From positions 1,240,001-1,304,000 of the forward strand of contig NZ_LT629690.1 in the NCBI RefSeq assembly GCF_900102185.1: DNA of 64,000 bases, read 5' to 3'. The stretch is from Terriglobus roseus (lineage in GTDB: Bacteria; Acidobacteriota; Terriglobia; Terriglobales; Acidobacteriaceae). The position numbers and the translations under genes were made by a program. Positions 53,905 to 63,063 of this stretch are shown piece by piece (within the stretch, counting starts at the first letter, position 1; each line of letters opens with the position of its first letter). Under the pieces are notes generated by a model that made no database searches, had not been told where the DNA came from, and worked only from the letters and a program-made list of their open reading frames with translations.

Positions 53905-55074
53905 TTATAAAATGAAGCCCGTTGTCCGACCAACTGAGACAAAATGATGCCTCAGATCGACGTACTTACCCTTTGCAACATCCCATGCGGCCTCCGGGTA
54001 TCGTCGCGAATAGGAGGCGAGAGACATAGCGAAGCAACTCCGATTTTCTCTGAAACCGCGATCTATATAGTGGGCGCGTCCATCTCGCCAGCGGCCTTGT
54101 CTGACTGCGTCGGCCACGTCGCGATGTTGTTGGAGATAATAACATTCATCAAACTGCTCCAAATAACCTTGCAGATCTCTCTCCACCCGAACGGCCTCGT
54201 TCAACGAAGTGGATAGTTCATCTGACGGGACATGTTGCCACATCCCATTTATCGCTCCGTGAGCGATGTGAAGCTCTTCGGCAAATACAGAATAGTTCAG
54301 CGGAAACAAATAGAACCGATAGCGGGGATCTCGAAGAGGTAACAGATCAACCGGTGGGTATTGGCGCGGGTTTAGCAACCCGTTGACGGGGAAGTAGATA
54401 TTTGTCGCATAGGAAAGCCATGAGGAAAGCCACGAGAAGGTACTAACCGCAGGTACGATATTGATTGAGTTTCGAATGCTCTCGAAATCTTGCAATGCCC
54501 CTCCGCTGGGAACAAATTCTGCGCTTGGAAAACTCCGTCGCAGACTCATTGAATAATCATCGTCGCCCAACTGACCCAGAAATACAGGTTTCAATCCCGT
54601 ACTTGCTAACAACTCTTTATAAAAGGCGATGGGGTGGACAACGTAGTGAGGGTGAACTGCCCGTAGGACTTCAGCTCCGCGAATGTTGCAAACTAGGTAG
54701 TCATCCCCAAAGCAGGCCGAATTGACGGGCTGTCTCCTAAATAGGTTCCGACTGAACTCAAGGGAGGGAAGGTTTTCCATCCTTTGCCCGTATCCCTTGA
54801 AGAGCAACCGATCAGCTTCGCCCGACTCACATATGGCTTGCAGCCGCTTCCGATCAATGTGATGACGACCGTGGAAAGAAGAATCTTGTCGTCCATGCGA
54901 GGCGCGGTGATCCAGTGACGGTATACGAATATTCCATTCGTCAAGCACGATGTCGGACAACTCGAGACCATGGTCCTGGGAAATCTTGTTGGCGACTAAG
55001 ACTTGGATCATGCGATTACCCAGTCCACCGCGTGGAAGGACACTAACTACCGGTCGTCGATTGGACATGGGCAT
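53905..55074 (-). CDS. GT11-like (fucosyltransferase-type) glycosyltransferase with C-terminal repeats
   Basis: About 389 residues from an ATG at 55074 (a second at 55068; a TTG at 55101 is possible). The N-terminal motif VVSVLPRGGLGNRMIQVLVA is the GDP-sugar-binding opening of alpha-1,2-fucosyltransferase-like enzymes, and NSINIVPAVSTFSWLSSWLS fits the conserved acceptor region (usually SxSTFSWWAA). The last 80 residues hold two degenerate repeats of the type YL(x)QHRDVADAVRQG, (R)AHYIDRGFRENR, common in sugar-related proteins. It is divergent from another glycosyltransferase. Role unproven; surface glycan or peptide glycosylation are both possible. Confidence 0.75.
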   Translation of the reverse strand: MPMSNRRPVVSVLPRGGLGNRMIQVLVANKISQDHGLELSDIVLDEWNIRIPSLDHRASHGRQDSSFHGRHHIDRKRLQAICESGEADRLLFKGYGQRMENLPSLEFSRNLFRRQPVNSACFGDDYLVCNIRGAEVLRAVHPHYVVHPIAFYKELLASTGLKPVFLGQLGDDDYSMSLRRSFPSAEFVPSGGALQDFESIRNSINIVPAVSTFSWLSSWLSYATNIYFPVNGLLNPRQYPPVDLLPLRDPRYRFYLFPLNYSVFAEELHIAHGAINGMWQHVPSDELSTSLNEAVRVERDLQGYLEQFDECYYLQQHRDVADAVRQGRWRDGRAHYIDRGFRENRSCFAMSLASYSRRYPEAAWDVAKGKYVDLRHHFVSVGRTTGFIL

Positions 55075-55170
55075 GAGAAAACTCGGGCCTCGACGCTTCA
55101 AAGTATCACCAAATGGTGCGGTTCCGGACGTATACTCACGTTATTACAAAGTGCAATTAGTGAATAACCT

Positions 55171-56226
55171 TTGAATATCGTATTTTCTTCACGTGGACGA
55201 GGCAGGGGACACGCCACACGAGACCTCGCGATTCTAAGAGAGCTTCGGATGATTGATCCGAGCATCACGTCATGCTTTCTATCTTACGAAGCCGGTGCCA
55301 AGGAACTACGCGAAGCAGGCGAATCGACTTTTGATCTCGGTCTGCCAGAAAGAAATCCCTTCTCGGAGACCGTTGTCCGAACAGCGCAATTACTGGATAG
55401 ACTCCGTCCATCAATCGTGATTGCGCAAGAAGAACCCGCCGCCCTCATTGCTGCGCGAATCTTTCGTATTCCTGCGATTTTTTCGACGCATTGGTTTCCT
55501 CTCAAAGAGGATCCTTACAGTCATCATTTGTCCTATGCTGACAAGATCCTCTTTATGGAACGGGAGGGCTTGTTTATAGAGCCACAGGAAGTCGTTGGAC
55601 GAGTAACCTACACTGGACCTATCGTCCGTCAAGTCCGTCCGACAACTGGGGGTTCGAAAGCTGTTCGTCGTCACTTGGGACTAAAGGCTACCGACCCACT
55701 AATTCTTGTGCTCCCGGGAAGCCCCCCTGAGGATAGGGAGCCAATCGCTCAGCTCATCCTAGATGCCTTTGACTGTCTACCTGAACCCCAAAAGGCTCTG
55801 GTGTGGGTGTCGCCAAGAGATATTGAGAAAGTGACAGCGTCGGCCGGTCCACGAAGGAATGTTCACGTCATGAGCAAAGTCTCCAATCTCGATGACGTAA
55901 TCATTGCTAGCAATCTGGTGATCACCAAGGGAACATACAATCTGACAAACGAGATTCAGCTCCTGGGGCGCCCTTCGATTGCTTTGACACATAGATACAA
56001 CCCGATCGACGACTACTTTGTACGGCACAGTCCTCAAGGTCACCTGGTCGATGTCCGGGAATGCAATTTGCAGGAGTTCGTCCGTTTACTTTCGGCTTCT
56101 CTTCTCCAGAATCCAGTCTTTGAAGCCACGTCGATCCCTCGAAGTGCGTTTGGCGGTGTCTCCCGTGCTGCTGCCGAAATCTACAAGTTCTTACGTCAAA
56201 CGCCTCCCCAAACTACTCCGAAATGA
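55171..56226 (+). CDS. GT-B glycosyltransferase, MurG/GT28-like
   Basis: 351 residues from a TTG at 55171. It opens with NIVFSSRGRGRGHATRDLAI (cf. the G.GRG..GH loop of MurG/GT28 enzymes), an N-terminal half ending IPAIFSTHWFPLKEDPY, and a C-terminal half with LILVLPGSPPEDREPIAQLI, VSNLDDVIIASNLVITKGTY and NEIQLLGRPSIAL, the nucleotide-sugar site. It is divergent from the GT11-like gene with 96 bases between and could act on the same acceptor. Confidence 0.78.
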   Translation: MNIVFSSRGRGRGHATRDLAILRELRMIDPSITSCFLSYEAGAKELREAGESTFDLGLPERNPFSETVVRTAQLLDRLRPSIVIAQEEPAALIAARIFRIPAIFSTHWFPLKEDPYSHHLSYADKILFMEREGLFIEPQEVVGRVTYTGPIVRQVRPTTGGSKAVRRHLGLKATDPLILVLPGSPPEDREPIAQLILDAFDCLPEPQKALVWVSPRDIEKVTASAGPRRNVHVMSKVSNLDDVIIASNLVITKGTYNLTNEIQLLGRPSIALTHRYNPIDDYFVRHSPQGHLVDVRECNLQEFVRLLSASLLQNPVFEATSIPRSAFGGVSRAAAEIYKFLRQTPPQTTPK

Positions 56227-56306
56227 GGTCACAAGTTTTGAGGATGACCTAGATAATGATGCGGCTTTCAGCAGTAGGCTTGTAGATGTCTTAGCTCGAA
56301 TTGGCC

Positions 56307-57062
56307 CTATTGGGAAGGCTGCGCGCTTTCTGACAGGGCCGTGAGCCACTCCGCCAGTTTGCGCGAGATTACAACTGAATGAGCGCGTTTGGTTGTAACC
56401 TTCGCTTTGTCCGCGTACTCCTGGATAATCGGCTGGTGTTGCGGGGTACGATCCGACGGAACGCGAAGATCTACCTGTTCATTGAGCAACACGGCTACGA
56501 TGGTCAGGGCGTGCGCTTCCCCCATCCACTGCGGGACAGACAAAGAGCGATCAGATTGAATCTGGTCACGCTTCTCGTCAAGGAGTTTGGCCGCATCCTG
56601 GGGCTCAAGCTGTCCTGATGAAATGCGTCCGAGTAGCGGCTGCGCAAATAGGAGACCGTCGCGCAATCCCTGTCGCATCGCATAGAGATAGGCAATCCCG
56701 TCCGGGGTTCCAAAGGTGCTCCCGTCCGCGAAAATCGCACCGATGATGCCTCCCTCGCATTGCGATACAGCGTCGGGAATTTTGATCGATTGGGCTTTGC
56801 CTGGATCGACAACAACATCAGGATTGAAGTTCATAAGGGCATCTTGATTCTTTTCGAATACCTGCGGGTGTCCCGAAGCAACTGGTGGACATTCGATCCG
56901 AACTCGATAGGCTTCTAAGGGGATTGCCGTCGAATTGGTAACTTGAAGCTCCCAGCCGGAAGTCGTTTGAACCCTACTCTCTGTGGGCCGTTTCTCTTGC
57001 GCATTGGCAGTCAAGAGAATAGGCACCACTAGAGCAATACTGGACAGCAATCGACAAGTCAT
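56307..57062 (-). CDS. Exported protein, unknown
   Basis: 251 residues with a signal peptide (MTCRLLSSIALVVPILLTAN, cleavage near NAQ). The mature part begins with a beta domain (GWELQVTNSTAIPLEAYRVR, IECPPVASG; PDVVVDPGKAQSIKIPD) and continues helical (SGQLEPQDAAKLLDEKRDQI). No known family. It is 15 bases downstream of the Ig-like exported gene on the same strand, so the two are probably co-transcribed. Confidence 0.6.
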   Translation of the reverse strand: MTCRLLSSIALVVPILLTANAQEKRPTESRVQTTSGWELQVTNSTAIPLEAYRVRIECPPVASGHPQVFEKNQDALMNFNPDVVVDPGKAQSIKIPDAVSQCEGGIIGAIFADGSTFGTPDGIAYLYAMRQGLRDGLLFAQPLLGRISSGQLEPQDAAKLLDEKRDQIQSDRSLSVPQWMGEAHALTIVAVLLNEQVDLRVPSDRTPQHQPIIQEYADKAKVTTKRAHSVVISRKLAEWLTALSESAQPSQ

Positions 57063-57077
57063 ACTTAGATCCTTTCT

Positions 57078-57863
57078 TCAATCACAGAATGCCCTATATG
57101 GATATGGACCATCCGGAGACATGGAGTCTGATCCAGGGTTGGAATTCTGGCAATTGCCGGTGGTGCACCCAGTGCCCGAGTAATAGTAATGGCTAGTGAT
57201 TGTCCAAGTTCCGACGATAGTATTGTCGGCTTGGGGATGCCAGCCGTTGTAGTGCACAGTGGGTGGTGTGATCGGGGTGGTGATTGGGTTGTTGCTACAG
57301 TCATTTCCGTGCGCCGTGGAAAAGCCGTAGCCACTCTCTTTGGTAGGTCCATCTTGTCCAGGAACCGATGGAGTTGCGTCGATCATGAGATCCCAGTTGA
57401 TCCAGAAGGGAGTGTTATCGCTATCAATCCATGAGACGTCTGTCGCGCTCGTGCACGAATCGCCATTTGTGATCCTGAAGTACGCTGGATTATCGCTTAG
57501 CCCTCCCGAATACCGAGAAAAGGGATATGTGTCCGCATGGCACGTGATTGTGTATGAATCGGGAGACATCGAAGAGGAGATATACAAAGTCGCCAGCCCC
57601 GATCCATCCGTTATCACCGTCTGATAGCTCGTGCCGGTCGTGAGTCCAACTAAAGTGCACGTGATCGTCGCTCCGGAAACTGGTCCCGACCAAAGCGCAG
57701 GGTAAGTTATGATGTTCGCGGCTATCGAACCGGTGCCGTAAAGAATGGTCGGAGAAGACACGGTAACGGTTGTGATTACTGCATAAGTGCCCATCTGCGC
57801 TGATGTTGCCAGTGATATCAAAAACAAGACGACTAGCACACCGATTTGTCGTATCCGTGGCAT
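57078..57863 (-). CDS. Exported protein with Ig-like domain
   Basis: 261 residues from the ATG at 57863 with GGAGG upstream; open to 57914. Signal peptide IGVLVVLFLISLATSAQ. The mature part has VTTVTVSSPTILYGTGSIA-type strands, ATITCTLVGLTTGTSYQTVI and TDGSGLATLYISSSMSPDSY, resembling a bacterial Ig-like (Big) domain, then a Cys-containing C-terminal part (GTGCTTGNCQNSN). Probably extracellular. Role unknown. Confidence 0.65.
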   Translation of the reverse strand: MPRIRQIGVLVVLFLISLATSAQMGTYAVITTVTVSSPTILYGTGSIAANIITYPALWSGPVSGATITCTLVGLTTGTSYQTVITDGSGLATLYISSSMSPDSYTITCHADTYPFSRYSGGLSDNPAYFRITNGDSCTSATDVSWIDSDNTPFWINWDLMIDATPSVPGQDGPTKESGYGFSTAHGNDCSNNPITTPITPPTVHYNGWHPQADNTIVGTWTITSHYYYSGTGCTTGNCQNSNPGSDSMSPDGPYPYRAFCD

Positions 57864-58234
57864 GCGCTGCCTCCAATTTCTATGTGCATCACAGAACATC
57901 AGAGTTCTACACATACCCCTCTTCTATGTCCAGAAAATATTTGCGGACAAATGACGCCAGCGATGTCGCATTCCCAAAAGAGAACTGATTAATTCGCTTC
58001 CTCTTGATAGAAGAGATAAGAATAATCAGCGATTCCGGGCTTTTTGGGTTAATACCTCCAGAGCGAAATAAAGACAGGTGAGACCACGACGAAGGATTCC
58101 GAATCACTTTTTGCTTGTAAAAATTCTTTCTGTGCCCCTACTATGTTTCGCGAAAACAAATGTCAGATGGTTGGCCAATCGGAGCGTGTCGGTGCCAACC
58201 TACTCAAGAACCTTCGCCCGTATAGAGAGGCAGT
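57864..58234. other. Divergent promoter region of the peptide-cluster operon
   Basis: No gene. It appears AT-richer than the surroundings and contains a probable promoter (58116-58145) for the operon starting at 58235. Confidence 0.5.
58116..58145 (+). promoter_or_regulatory. Probable promoter
   Basis: TTGTAA and TACTAT separated by 18 bases resemble -35/-10 boxes about 90 bases before the DsbA-like gene. Confidence 0.35.
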
Positions 58235-59152
58235 ATGTCCTGGAAGATGGTGCAATTACTGCTGAGCGCGGTGATGATACTTTTGGGTGCCGCAATGCCG
58301 GTTTATGCCAGTGATTGCGTAGCGCCCACTAAGGCCGAGCTTGACGCTGCACAGGCCTACTTTATTAACAGGCAGATAGTTCCGGTGACTGTGACCATCG
58401 CAACTGAAGCGCTCGAGCCGAACGACGAGTGCTTCTGGAAGATACGATTCTATTCGCGCTCATCTTCTCAATCGGCGACGTGGTTTCTATCTCCAGATCA
58501 TCGATATCTGTTGCCCGCACTGTACGACTTGTCTTCAAAGCCCACGTTGCAAACGTGGAAAAAGAACGCCCGGCTGATGGATCTCCTTAGTTCAGGAAAT
58601 CCTCCGATGGTAGGATCTGCAACTGCGCCGGTAGAGATCGTCATGTTTTCAGACTTCGAGTGTCCATACTGTCGGCAGCTTGAGAAGACAATGAAGGAAG
58701 AGATATTACCGCGATACGGGAACAAAATCAGAATTGTGTTCCGGCAATTTCCCCTTCAAACCCATAGTTGGGCGCACGAGGCGGCCCTTGTGACGAGTTG
58801 CATTGCCCGTGATGACGTTCCGACGTTCTGGCAGGTTAAGGAATTCATTTTCTCGAATCAAGAATCCATTACCGAAAGCAATCTTGTGCCGCTGATTGCC
58901 CCTCTGCTCAAGCAACGGCCTAACCTAGAACCTGAGGCCCTTGTTAGGTGTTCCCGTAGCCAAGAGACGCAAAGGTTGGTGGATCGGGATATGGAACTCG
59001 GCACGCAAAACGGCGTATACAGTACGCCCACCCTATTCATTAATGGCGTGTTAATGCGGGGAACGGGCGAAATTCAGAGACTGAACCCTCTAATCGAGGC
59101 GATGATCGCTCAGACCTCTAATGCAGCTACACAGGGCAGTAATCCTCATTGA
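58235..59152 (+). CDS. Exported DsbA-like thiol oxidoreductase
   Basis: 305 residues, ATG with AGAGG upstream. Signal peptide (VQLLLSAVMILLGAAMPVYA), an extra N-terminal domain of about 100 residues with one Cys pair candidate, then a thioredoxin fold beginning GSATAPVEIVMFSDFECPYC with the CPYC active site (C143, C146), FRQFPLQTHSWAHEAALVTS and the cis-Pro loop STPTLFINGVLMRG. This is a periplasmic disulfide oxidase/isomerase-like protein. As first gene of an operon ending in a Cys-rich peptide, it may form the peptide's disulfides. Confidence 0.88.
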   Translation: MSWKMVQLLLSAVMILLGAAMPVYASDCVAPTKAELDAAQAYFINRQIVPVTVTIATEALEPNDECFWKIRFYSRSSSQSATWFLSPDHRYLLPALYDLSSKPTLQTWKKNARLMDLLSSGNPPMVGSATAPVEIVMFSDFECPYCRQLEKTMKEEILPRYGNKIRIVFRQFPLQTHSWAHEAALVTSCIARDDVPTFWQVKEFIFSNQESITESNLVPLIAPLLKQRPNLEPEALVRCSRSQETQRLVDRDMELGTQNGVYSTPTLFINGVLMRGTGEIQRLNPLIEAMIAQTSNAATQGSNPH

Positions 59153-59185
59153 GTCTAGAAGTGCCGATACAGGAGTATAGAAACC

Positions 59186-60346
59186 ATGCTATTCAACCGG
59201 ACATACGGAATAACGAACGGCGTTATTTGCGGTTTCGGGACGATCGCAATTCTCTGGTCGTCTTTGGCGAACTGTCAGACTCTTCATGCGGGCCCCCCCT
59301 CAAGTACGATGTCCTTGCCTATGTCGGGTCCAGAAAATGCTACACGGCCGACTTACGAGCATGGGAAGCTTATGAGATTTGTTCGTTCTTCCAGCAATGG
59401 ATGGGCAAATAACATTTCGATTACAGATGCAGTCACTCAAAAAACAACATCGCTTCGATTCTGGCCCGCCAAAGTCCAAAACATGACGATCGTTGCCGTT
59501 TCCTATGGAGAAGACCAAAAGTTGTCGGTATCTGCGCACACCATGACTCCAACAGGACCGCAGTCATATCTATACACCGTGGATCAGGATGGAACAGCAA
59601 TTCAGACGACGCCCACTGAAGATTACCTCGCTACGAGGATCGTGAGGATGGCCGATGGTTCGACATGGACACTGGGAATCGCCCATGCACTTCAAGAATC
59701 CACATCGAAACAATACAAAAACTACGATGCGTTCCGACACTATGCTGCTAATGGACAACTCCTGGAACACCTGTGGCCGCGGTGGGGAGACGACATTGAT
59801 ATTGTGACGAGCAGTACCCGCGAAGATGGTTCTAGGGTATTGATTGCGCACTCAAAGACTGGGATGCCGGACAAAACATTCGGGCCACCGTTCTTCGGTC
59901 CAACTTCTGGCTTTGCTCGACCAATGAGCTTGTTCATGGTGAACAACGGCGACAACGTCGTGATTTATGACGGCGTTAACTCGAAGATACATCTGTGGCA
60001 ATCGAAGTTAAAGAAACTCACAAGTTGGAAAATTAGCGAGAGACTTTCCGGGATGAGCGTGAACGGGTTGGCTCTGCTTTCAAATGGAACAATTCTTGCG
60101 AGTCGAACTGGAGTTAGTGCGAATTCCAATGCTAGCGCAGGGGATGCGCACGCGGGCTTGTTTTCGCTTAAAGTGCTGAGCAATAGCTTTGCCACTTGGA
60201 GTCCAGTAAAAGTCGAGGGACGCGGGATGGCTACAACGGGGGACTTTCGGGTTCTCGGAAGCGATAACGGAAAGTTCGTATATGTTGATGCGGCGTTGTT
60301 TCCTCATCAGGCCGCTTGGGGATCAATTGAATCGACCCAACCGTAG
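59186..60346 (+). CDS. Exported protein, unknown (possible beta-propeller)
   Basis: 386 residues with a signal peptide (GVICGFGTIAILWSSLANCQ). The mature part alternates short beta strands with Gly-containing turns, for example YLYTVDQDGTAIQTT, TREDGSRVLIAHSKTGM, MVNNGDNVVIYDGVNSKIHL and LALLSNGTILASRTG, suggesting a propeller-like or repeated-beta fold. AGGAGT precedes the ATG. It is 33 bases after the DsbA-like gene and 8 bases before the hydroxylase gene. Role in the cluster unknown. Confidence 0.6.
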   Translation: MLFNRTYGITNGVICGFGTIAILWSSLANCQTLHAGPPSSTMSLPMSGPENATRPTYEHGKLMRFVRSSSNGWANNISITDAVTQKTTSLRFWPAKVQNMTIVAVSYGEDQKLSVSAHTMTPTGPQSYLYTVDQDGTAIQTTPTEDYLATRIVRMADGSTWTLGIAHALQESTSKQYKNYDAFRHYAANGQLLEHLWPRWGDDIDIVTSSTREDGSRVLIAHSKTGMPDKTFGPPFFGPTSGFARPMSLFMVNNGDNVVIYDGVNSKIHLWQSKLKKLTSWKISERLSGMSVNGLALLSNGTILASRTGVSANSNASAGDAHAGLFSLKVLSNSFATWSPVKVEGRGMATTGDFRVLGSDNGKFVYVDAALFPHQAAWGSIESTQP

Positions 60347-60354
60347 GACATGAA

Positions 60355-62076
60355 GTGCCTAAGCGATTGATGTTTCAGTCGGAGCTTCAAAGGACAGATG
60401 TGATAGATCTACTCCCAGGTCGGTGTAATGAGGGGAAATTGCCCTTCGATTTCCTGATAGGTCGTGGCGCAACGCACTTGCGACACGCCGGTAGTCGTTC
60501 GCTGTTAGATCATCTCGATGGAACGCGCCGATTGCTAGAAGTTTGGAAGCAAGACTTGCATCTTCAGCATGCAGGTTTGTTTCACAGCGTCTATTCTACT
60601 GAAAGCTATCATCACAGCCTGATCCCGCTGAGCGAACGAGACACAATAAGAGAGTTGATCGGGGAGCAGGCCGAACGATTAGCTTATCTATTCTGCGTTG
60701 TTCCACGAAGCCAATATCTAAGCTTGGCGCGCTTTGGACCGCGAGAAGCCAAGCAGGTACGCCTTCATGATACAAATTTCGCCGGTGATGTAGTAGTTGG
60801 CGTGGACGACGTACGCGATCTAGTCACGCTATATCTAGCCAACATCGTTGAGCAACCGAATCCAGAGACTCCCCGGTTCGGAAATTGGTTACAAGATGTC
60901 AGTCAGGCGGCCGCCGCTCTCCGCTCGTTTGGAGCCGGTGATCGGCGAGACCCTCTCCCATTTGTTAGGGAACTGGATCGACCGGAATGTTGTGAGTTTC
61001 GGTACCAGTACCTTCGTGGTTGTGACGCACTCTCCGACGGGCTAATAGATGAAGCAATCGATCACATCGAGAAGGCTTTGGTCATCTGTGACTGGCTACC
61101 GGATCCCTGGCTGATTTTGGCCATAGCGCAAGCTGGCAGCAACGGAGAGGAGTGGCACGTGTCCAGCCGAAAAGGATTCGATCTACTGAATCGATGGGGC
61201 ACTGCATGGGACCGGAACATCTCCCATCGATTGTGGGATGAATTTGGCGCAACTCTTACATCTCGAGATGGTCTTGCTTCGATGAGACCGAAGCTGATCG
61301 ATCAACACATGGTGGGGCGTAAACGGTTGGTGCACAATTGCGGAGAAGGACCATGGCCAGGCAGGTTCATGGACTACCTGCAGAGTATGTCCTCCAATGG
61401 GGACCAACAAATGTCCGGTTGGTATCCATCGTTGCCGAGCAAACCGATTTACGAGTCACGAGCGTTATCGATTTCAAGGTTGCTTGAGGATAATTTCCCA
61501 AAAATCAAAAGCGAAGTAGAAGAACTATCGGGTCTAAGTTATCACCGAGAAGCAGAGCCGATTCCTCGAAAGGGAGATTGGGATGTATTTTTCCTGTACG
61601 AACAGGGACGCAGGAATGATCTGAATTGCTCTCAAGTTCCCACGATCGCGAAGATCATCGACAAACATCCCGCCGTACGGCGGGAATCGGGGCTGGTCTA
61701 TATCTCTCGACTAGGTGCAAATTCAAATGTAGCTCCACATAATGGTCCCTTAAATTCTCGTTTGCGGCTGCATCTGGCGTTGAGGGTGCCCGCAGGGGAT
61801 TGTGGTATGAGAGTTGGCAACGAAACACTCAGGTGGAGCGAAGGAGAATGCATCGTTTTCGATGACTTTGTGGAACACGAGGTATGGAATAGGACAGATC
61901 AAGAACGGCTCGTACTTTTAATGGATCTCTGGCATCCAGAGCTTACAGATACAGAGCGCGAGGCGATTGATATTCTCCAACGATTTGGAAATAAGCGCGG
62001 TTTCGCGATTGCAAAGTATTGGGAGAGAAACCGCGCCGCGTGCACTAATGGCAAAGCACCTCTAGAGGAAGACTAG
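60355..62076 (+). CDS. HD-like domain fused to aspartyl/asparaginyl beta-hydroxylase
   Basis: 573 residues, GTG start eight bases after the previous stop. The N-terminal part (about 30-115) reads GATHLRHAGSRSLLDHLDGT, RRLLEVWKQDLHLQHAGLFH and SVYSTESYHHSLI, an HD-like fold of the DUF6817 type. A middle region has no recognised domain. The C-terminal 160 residues are an AspH-type Fe(II)/2-oxoglutarate domain: iron ligands His 462 (VAPHNGPLNSRLRLHLALR) and His 508 (FDDFVEHEVWN), and Arg residues for 2-oxoglutarate. Such enzymes hydroxylate the beta-carbon of Asp/Asn in peptides. The Asp-rich peptide downstream is the obvious candidate substrate (inference). Confidence 0.85.
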   Translation: MPKRLMFQSELQRTDVIDLLPGRCNEGKLPFDFLIGRGATHLRHAGSRSLLDHLDGTRRLLEVWKQDLHLQHAGLFHSVYSTESYHHSLIPLSERDTIRELIGEQAERLAYLFCVVPRSQYLSLARFGPREAKQVRLHDTNFAGDVVVGVDDVRDLVTLYLANIVEQPNPETPRFGNWLQDVSQAAAALRSFGAGDRRDPLPFVRELDRPECCEFRYQYLRGCDALSDGLIDEAIDHIEKALVICDWLPDPWLILAIAQAGSNGEEWHVSSRKGFDLLNRWGTAWDRNISHRLWDEFGATLTSRDGLASMRPKLIDQHMVGRKRLVHNCGEGPWPGRFMDYLQSMSSNGDQQMSGWYPSLPSKPIYESRALSISRLLEDNFPKIKSEVEELSGLSYHREAEPIPRKGDWDVFFLYEQGRRNDLNCSQVPTIAKIIDKHPAVRRESGLVYISRLGANSNVAPHNGPLNSRLRLHLALRVPAGDCGMRVGNETLRWSEGECIVFDDFVEHEVWNRTDQERLVLLMDLWHPELTDTEREAIDILQRFGNKRGFAIAKYWERNRAACTNGKAPLEED

Positions 62077-62124
62077 AAGATAATCGTCCAGCTTCATGTG
62101 AAACTCGAGAATTTCGGAGAGGCA

Positions 62125-63048
62125 ATGAATATGAATCGTAGAAATTTCTTATGGAGTTCGTTGAGTACTGCGTTTCTTGCAGGGATGAACTCGCCGCAGG
62201 CCTCAAGAAGCCGCATGTCCCCAGTTAACGATTCGAGCCCGGAAGTTTACTCGTTCGTGAAACCATCGGATCCGGGCTTCGAGCGGCTAGTCAATGCGTC
62301 CTTTCCAGGCATACTAGAACTGCCTGAGTGGCAGACTCATCGACGCAAACTTGTTCTTGTCCGGAATGGAACGAGCTTCGATATTTATGCTCACTCAGTC
62401 ACCTGGTCAACAAACCACGATCTTGCACAGAAAAAAATCTACCGACGAACCTATATGTCACGCCCCGCACTGAATGACAAAGCCCTTGGCAGCGGCTGTA
62501 GACCGCTCTTGAAGCCTGGCGAAAGCGGAATCGTGACCCCCTTGGTTTTCTGTTCAAGTGGTCGATATATGGACAACGGCTTTAAGCTTGCTCTGGAGAA
62601 AATTGGAGATCGACACTCTGATGGTCAAGCGTTCTTGGCGGCAACTGCCGAGGACGAAGTGAATTGGAGCACAGACGGGGCAGTTTTCGATAACATCGCG
62701 ATTGCTCCTCCCAATTCAAGAGGCCTTCTACATCTACTCGCACGTTTTGATGGAGAAAGGGAGGCAGCACAAGAAGCTCTTCTCGCCATTCAGAATGAAA
62801 CTGACCCGTTTCATGCAATTACAGCATCACGGGGCTCCTCTAAGTCGTTCCAACATGCGTCAAGGTCAACATCGGCAACCTTCCAAAGAGCGAAGCGTGA
62901 GATGAGCGTAATGGTCAAAGTCGGCTTGGAGCAATTGGGAAGTGAAGCACTCCAACTGAAGCTCAGCAATCTACTCTCACGCCCCAAACTATACCCGCAA
63001 AGTTCTGCTGGGCTGTTTTCCGCTGATGGAATTTCCGTGGTTATCTAA
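62125..63048 (+). CDS. Tat-exported protein, unknown
   Basis: 307 residues from an ATG at 62125 with GGAGAGG upstream; the frame is open to 62098. Twin-arginine signal NRRNFLWSSLSTAFLAG. The mature part has HRRKLVLVRNGTSFDIYAHS, RPLLKPGESGIVTPLVF and helical C-terminal half, with several His and Cys. No family recognised. It lies between the hydroxylase (48 bases) and the peptide gene (15 bases). Being Tat-dependent it would fold or load a cofactor in the cytoplasm; it may process, carry or protect the peptide. Confidence 0.6.
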   Translation: MNMNRRNFLWSSLSTAFLAGMNSPQASRSRMSPVNDSSPEVYSFVKPSDPGFERLVNASFPGILELPEWQTHRRKLVLVRNGTSFDIYAHSVTWSTNHDLAQKKIYRRTYMSRPALNDKALGSGCRPLLKPGESGIVTPLVFCSSGRYMDNGFKLALEKIGDRHSDGQAFLAATAEDEVNWSTDGAVFDNIAIAPPNSRGLLHLLARFDGEREAAQEALLAIQNETDPFHAITASRGSSKSFQHASRSTSATFQRAKREMSVMVKVGLEQLGSEALQLKLSNLLSRPKLYPQSSAGLFSADGISVVI

Positions 63049-63063
63049 ACGAAAGGAAGAGAT

